Source: Moniliophthora roreri (lineage: Eukaryota; Basidiomycota; Agaricomycetes; Agaricales; Marasmiaceae). From it: a stretch of 64,000 nt of DNA. The translations under genes and the position numbers were made by a program. Shown one piece after another: positions 58,552-64,000 of the stretch (positions within the stretch are counted from its first letter, which is position 1; each line of letters starts with the position of its first letter). Under the pieces are notes generated by a model. It made no database searches. It worked only from the letters and a program-made list of their open reading frames with translations, and was not told where the DNA came from. The DNA lies in NCBI GenBank assembly GCA_001466705.2, contig LATX02000200.1, forward strand, positions 1,612,001-1,676,000. The letters are read 5' to 3'.

Positions 58552-59149
58552 TATTCTATGTCTGAAGAAATCATTTAGTTTGAGGAACTGGCATAGATTT
58601 ATGCAGCAGCAAGTGTTGTCAACTACGCATCTCTTGCTGCTGCTCTCTATGCTTCTGAAGCCTACACCAAACAACTATACCACAATTCAGCACTCACAGG
58701 CATCCAGTGGGTTTTGGAGTTAATTCATGGCAATCCCCAACAAATTTATACCTAATTGGGTGTCTGATTACATGTCTTCATATGTCTTGTAATTACCTTG
58801 TGCCAAATGGGATATGCAGACCAAATGCAGACTCAAAAAGGGGTGTTACTATGGAAGAACAGCTATATTCTTATACATGTGTGTAACTGGTTTGACTGTT
58901 TGACACATTGGCAAGAGGTTTCAGTGCTCAAATGTAACAATTACTCAGTATGTAACAATGAGGATTGCCATGAATTAACTTCAAAACCCACTGAATGCCT
59001 GTGAGTGCTGAATTGTGGTATGGTTGTTTGGTGTAGGCTTCAGAAGCATAGAGAGCAGCAGCAAGAGATGCATAGTTGACAACACTTGCTGCTGCATAAA
59101 TCTATGCCAGTTCCTCAAACTGAATGGTTTCTTCAGACATAGAATATAA
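58552..59149. repeat. 185-base inverted repeat derived from a Harbinger-like transposase
   Basis: The arms are about 58552-58736 and 58962-59149, with about 225 bases between them. The left arm reads, on the + strand, SEAYTKQLYHNSALTGIQWV followed by LELIHGNP, which resembles the start of fungal PIF/Harbinger transposases. The arms are nearly identical, with few differences. Transcription would give a long hairpin. Confidence 0.6.
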
Positions 59150-60640
59150 TTAGGCCTAGTAAGGGCTGTTCTAGCAGTGCCTGCTACCTTAGTCATTTAG
59201 CACCATTGATGTCTGGTCTTTTCACAACATTTGATTCACCTTTCATTTTAAGTGCCAAACACCTTAGACTTCTCTGGAAGCTGCAGGTCTCTGCAGAAAC
59301 TAGAGGTATTGGGCTTCACTATTTCAAAATAATGAGTTCTCAAGGCACTCTCAGTCCTTTTGGATATATTGTCCCAGCTCATCATTCAAGCCAAGAAACC
59401 CCACCAAGCAGCTATTCTCAAGCAGATTATAGTCCTGCATATCCAACTCAACTGATCATCTGTTTTTGCCATCACCTTGTTCTATCTATGAAATAGACTT
59501 GTGCTTTTTGTAATGTACCTATCAGTGTGTGCAAACTCTACATTTCTGATCTGGACAAGTACATAGAATAATTGAAAGAGACAGCTTAGGATTTACAAAA
59601 GCCTTTGTATGGGCCTGATTCACATTCAAATCTACATTGAGACTCAATATTGCTAGACAATTGATTTCGTTTAAATCACTCAATGCTTTACATGCCACAT
59701 TCATAAATATTTGCAATAGACAATTTCTGGTGACATTGATTCCAAGTCAATCCAGGTGCTGCCACTCAAGGTGATCAGGTTTATTTTGATCTAGAAGCCA
59801 TGTTAGCCATTGCATACAATTGAGGAGCATACTCACTGAAGGCCAGTGGGGAGCTTCAATACAATCCAACTGAGTTTCAATTCTTTCCTTTGGTAAAAGG
59901 CCCACATGTGCTGTAGGCAACTTTAGAGCTGCTGAGCAGTATGTGTGAAAAGGACTCCAGGTGAACTGTTACACAAGAGTGACTATGAATTCCTCTGCAG
60001 GTGATCTAAAATTTTAGAGCAGTTGTGTTCAGTTTGTTGAAGTTTGGAACTGAGTCTGCAGAAGACTTAGTCAGGGGCAATCTTGAAAAGAGTAGTGTAC
60101 ATGTTCTCTGGTGGGTTGGGTAAGGTCTAGATTGTGTTAGCACTAAGGGAGAAGTGTGAGCCATCTATTGTTGTGGCAGGAGCTATAGTGATTCAACTCT
60201 TTAAATTTAGGCCAAAATTAATCCTTTAGGAATTGCATGACACTACTTCCAGTCAATTGACTATGAACAAAATTGGAATTCAATCATAAAGTGGCTGCAG
60301 CTTCACAGTCAGGCATGCTGAATCTCCAACATGTCTGTTCAGGATTAAGAATTCTGATGTGGGGTCAAAAATTGTTGCTAAGCCTGTTTCCATGACCTTG
60401 ATGTAACCTTGATCAAAATATTTGTCCTTGTTCATAATCCATGCAACAGGCTTTCACCAGTTTGCCTCTAAGGTTTGGATCAGCAGTACCACTATGTTAG
60501 ATAAAGTAGTATTTGGAAATAGGCAGTAACTGCTGTTGTAGATAAGCACCTTTATCACTACATTGCACAAAATGGCAAGTCAGCATGACTAAGGAACAAT
60601 GCCCAAGACTTGTGAACACCTCTATATACCTAGGGGTCTC
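59150..60640. other. unassigned non-coding stretch
   Basis: Only short frames without motifs are present (the largest is 96 codons at 59206-59496). I see no gene and no clear repeat termini. Confidence 0.35.
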
Positions 60641-62990
60641 CAGTTATAGAGGTTATGGCAAAGGGAGGGGGGGGGGGGGGGGGGGGGTTATGTCACCCAT
60701 GATTTGTTGTGACTCTCCACCAACTGGTTTTGAAGTCAGTGATTTGATGCAATGAGTAAGCAGGAGCAGTGATAGGTTAGCAGAGAATCATGTCAGGTTA
60801 CAAGAAGGTTATAGCAAGTTATGGTGGTCACATCAAGTTACAAAGGTGATAGCAGGTTACTGATGTCATAACCAATTATAGGTGTTATAACCTCTCATAA
60901 CCACCCTTAACTAGTTTTAAGAGTTATTCTGAGGGTATACCTATTCAATAGCTGATATATCATCTCAACAAAATTGAATAAAAATAATTTCTAAAAACAA
61001 TTATATTCACATCTATCTACATACAACAGACACAGTTACATAGTGTACTAATATAGGTATTCCAACCTGCAGACCTGCAATAGCCTATTAGTTGGCTGAT
61101 CTACAACAAAGGCATAGAAAGACTTATCAGTAGTCATCAGGTTACTAGGTTAACTGTGTGCTAAAATCTGCTAGTAAGCAATGGATCTTACAATGATTGA
61201 GAGCAACAAACCTTTCAAAGCCTTCATTATAGAGGTATTGGGGGGCCAGAATCAGCATTTGGTCACCTCTCTACTTCCTACCTCTCTTGAGCCCCTGAGA
61301 ACCTGTGATTATGCAGCATGTCAATAGAGACCTGCATTACCACTTGAGTGTGCATATAGCTATAAAGATGGAGTTGCTAAGGAATTGCAGGCACTGTAGA
61401 TGAGCCTTGGTGCTTGATCATGATGACATGGTCAGTTAAAGCTAGCAGCAAAAGTGACAATAGTAACATACCTTGAACATGAATATAGTTTGCTATGGTC
61501 AAGTAATGTGACTTGTAAAGGGTCAGATAGGTCTTCATAGACGATTTGGCTGCTGATGTAATGCCTAAGATGGGTACATGGTCAGCAATGATCCTCATTG
61601 CAAGTAAGAAGGCATACTAGAGGTAATATGTCAGTTCCTACTATAACTATAAGCATACTGATATCTGCAGAATACTTTAGGATCAGACTAAGTATTGGAA
61701 GGTTAAAAGAAAGATACCTGTTCAGTGCAAGGTGAGGATGATTGGGACACAAAGAGATGGTGACAAGGGTGGCATGGAGACAGTGGCAAAGAGGGGAAGA
61801 TGACAACAATGACAAAAGGGGTGATGATGGCAATGGCAACAGCAACAGTGATGGCAACCAAGGACCCACAGTGAAGGTCAATAATAAGTAACAGTGAGAG
61901 TGGGCAGCAACAATGATGACAAGGGTGGGCAACAACAGTGACAACGAGTGAGATGATAACAAAAGGATGGCATGATGGTAGTGGTATGAAGGAAAGAAGG
62001 AAACAGTGGAGATTGAAAATTGTTGAACAAATAAACAAATAATCACAGGGGTCTTCACTCATGTGGTGACACATCACCCAATCAACAAACATCACTCCTA
62101 TAGCTTTTCCTGCTCCATTTCCAACATCTCATATGTGACCTTCTGTTCAAGTGACAGCAGCCTGGCCTCCTGAGTCGAAACTGGGTTGATGAGCAACATG
62201 AGCAATGCTATATTCTGTTAAAAACAATGTTCAGCATCATAGTCTGGTTTTTGTTTTAAAAAAATAATAAAATTCTCTTTTTTAGTCTTTTTGATGTTAT
62301 TCAACTAATATTCTAATGCTATTGTATATAATAGAACACTATTAGCAAAATAAACAACTTACAACAGGGAAATGACAAGCAGAAGGCCTTGGCCACTGTC
62401 AATAATGGTGGTTGGAAACAGAGTCAGGAGAGTGGGAAAATTTTTGACTCACAGAATTTGCCAGCCAGATTGAAGGAGTCTTGAGGCACATGCCTCAAGA
62501 CCCTTTCAATCTGTGGCATCAACAATGCCATTGTGTTGGAGAGTAAACTCCCTTCTCTCTTTGCTTGCTACCACTACCATCAATGACAGTAAGTTTTTTT
62601 CCTATAGTATAATAGTAATAAAATTATAATAAACTCTTCAAATACTCAAATGAAATAAGTAATAAAATGTCAAGTACATAGTGCATGCCACAATATAATA
62701 GTTTACACTGTCTATATACTGGAGACCACATTAGAAGACTCATATTGACTTTATAAAACTCATACCAATCTTCTCAAGACTCATATTGGCCCCTCTTAAT
62801 CCATCAAGCCTGGTTTGGACTGTTAAGACTAGTTTTGGAGGTTATAATGCCCTTAACCACCCTTAACCACCCTTAACTGGTAATGGCAGGTAAAGAGGTG
62901 GTGGTCATGAGAGGGTTATATCCTACACAAAACTGGTTAGTACAATTCTCATGGTTGTTATAGCCTCTATTACTGATCAATTTCAGTTAT
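60641..62990. mobile_element. possible DNA transposon remnant bounded by GGTTATA / CCACCCTTAA clusters
   Basis: At 60641-60925 GTTATAG, GTTACAA and ATAACCACCCTTAACTAG motifs are dense. At 62830-62985 the same kinds recur (AACCACCCTTAACCACCC, GGTTATATCC). The inside has decayed minus-strand pieces (NIALLMLLINPVSTQEARLL, and LLMPQIERVLRHVPQDSFN near 62470-62540) and a purine-rich GATGACAA-like low-complexity part at 61740-62000. No transposase is recognised. Confidence 0.35.
60667..60687 (+). repeat. run of 21 G bases
   Basis: This is a pure G homopolymer inside the first GGTTATA cluster. The exact length is likely to be unreliable and can vary between individuals or by sequencing error. Confidence 0.9.
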
Positions 62991-64000
62991 ATTACAGCTA
63001 TATTGTGGATATATCTATCTATTACCAGGTGCTTGTGAGTTCCCAGCATTTTAGCTGCTGGTAACCCATCAGTGCCTTTTGACATTTTGTGCAATGTAGT
63101 GCTGTAGCATATTTCAGTCAAAAGTAACAGGCCCAATAAACAATGCTCATTCAAATGGAATTAAAGGATTGCATTCATTGAGTGGCCCACAGTTGCCATA
63201 ATCTGCACTTTGATGAAAGTTCCAGGAGTCAATAGCTAGTAGACAATGTCTGTTGTATTACTCCTGAAGCTGGGCAGAGAGTTTGGAGTTGGGGTAGAAG
63301 AATTAGGGCAGAGGGTCTGGGTAAGTCTTGTGAGTACAGCAGGAGTCTGGGAGATTTAGGCCATATTTAGGTTGACACTTCAAGAGCCCACATCAGTACT
63401 CAGTAGCATCTTTAATGTATTGTAGTATCTTCACAATATAGCTTATTATGAGATATTATCAGACATGATCAGACAAAAATTGATGCCTAATGGAGCCTGT
63501 TGAGAGTATACCAAAGAGATGTCTGATAATGTTAGATAGTCTGAATGTCAACATGGCTCTAAGGGCAGCAGTAGCATATTTGGGAATTGTGAATATGTGG
63601 CACAAATTTCCATGAAAACCATAATTTAATCTTGAGGCAATGACTTGTCAGGAGGGGTGTACTGGTACAACATGGATATTAGAAGCTCTATTAGAGCAGT
63701 ATAGTGTTTGATAAGAATGTAACAATCCAAATTATTTGGCCCAAAGTCAAGTCTGCTGACGATGACCAAGGCAGTTGAACTGAAAATGAGCATTCCTGTT
63801 GGGGTCTGAGCCCTAGGAAAGAGTCAATTGAGCCAAATCTAACTGAGTCTTGTGAAAACAAGCACACCTTATGAAATTGAGTCATATCAAGCCACTCAGC
63901 TTCCCACTTTTCCCAAATTTCTTTTTAGTTTTGTTCCATTCAGATGGCCTCTTTTTGGCTTGATCAGACTCAATTTCACTATGATTTTCAAGTCTCACAT
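62991..64000. other. unassigned AT-rich end of the window
   Basis: No gene is supported. Short frames of up to 64 codons show no motifs. Confidence 0.35.

Noticed and set aside
61582..62095. Hydrophobic minus-strand frames of 130-158 codons that look like membrane proteins
   Set aside because: They are translations of a purine-rich low-complexity stretch whose reverse reads as leucine, serine and histidine repeats. No start context or domain was found.
1..64000. CRISPR arrays, rRNA genes and tRNA genes
   Set aside because: I saw no regularly spaced repeats of the right size and no rRNA blocks. I did not notice tRNA arm patterns, but a tRNA scan could not be run.

Overview
The window reads as nuclear DNA of a basidiomycete fungus, most likely a transposon-rich Agaricomycete. 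Genes carry many short introns (about 50-60 bases), proteins resemble agaric families, and the repeats are Ty3/gypsy chromoviruses, CACTA DNA elements and Harbinger/LINE debris. I cannot name the species.

Layout. (1) 1-22,000 is AT-rich repeat mosaic: copies of an unclassified element with inverted TAAT..ATTA ends, fragments of a CACTA miniature element, LTR remnants, a Myb/SANT-like pseudogene and a degenerate satellite. (2) 22,237-39,201 is a compact gene island with ten genes: complex I assembly factor NDUFAF3 (-), lipoate-protein ligase (+), complex I subunit NDUFA8 (-), a small conserved protein (+), proteasome subunit alpha4 (-), a ZUP1-like C78 deubiquitinase (+), TFIIH subunit TFB3/MAT1 (-), a LigB-type extradiol dioxygenase (+), coatomer epsilon (+) and a heme peroxidase-P450 psi-producing oxygenase (+). 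Several pairs are divergent and share promoters of 135-250 bases. (3) 39,202-57,334 is a nested block: a broken LINE with RNase H, then a gypsy element (G2, 41,105-57,334) whose protease gene is interrupted by a second gypsy element (G3, 47,884-55,126, target duplication CTTAA) and whose pol is interrupted by an intact 697-base CACTA miniature element (45,637-46,333, duplication ACA). (4) 57,335-64,000 is non-coding repeat-derived DNA with a 185-base inverted repeat made from a Harbinger-like transposase fragment and clusters of GGTTATA/CCACCCTTAA motifs.

The most interesting signals are in the gypsy family. The sequence next to the 5' LTR is perfectly complementary (11-12 nt) to a site inside the LTR about 31-33 bases after a TATTTAA box, and the two subfamilies co-vary. 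This predicts Tf1-like self-priming instead of tRNA priming. The same elements carry a third open reading frame between the chromodomain and the 3' LTR, with a conserved N-terminal block and a CCHC zinc knuckle.

Assembly caution. Most isolated N bases are joins between contigs whose ends repeat each other (5,863; 17,854; 20,420; 41,896). Some apparent duplications near them are probably unmerged overlaps or alternative haplotypes, not biology. Exon borders were worked out by eye from splice signals and reading frame.
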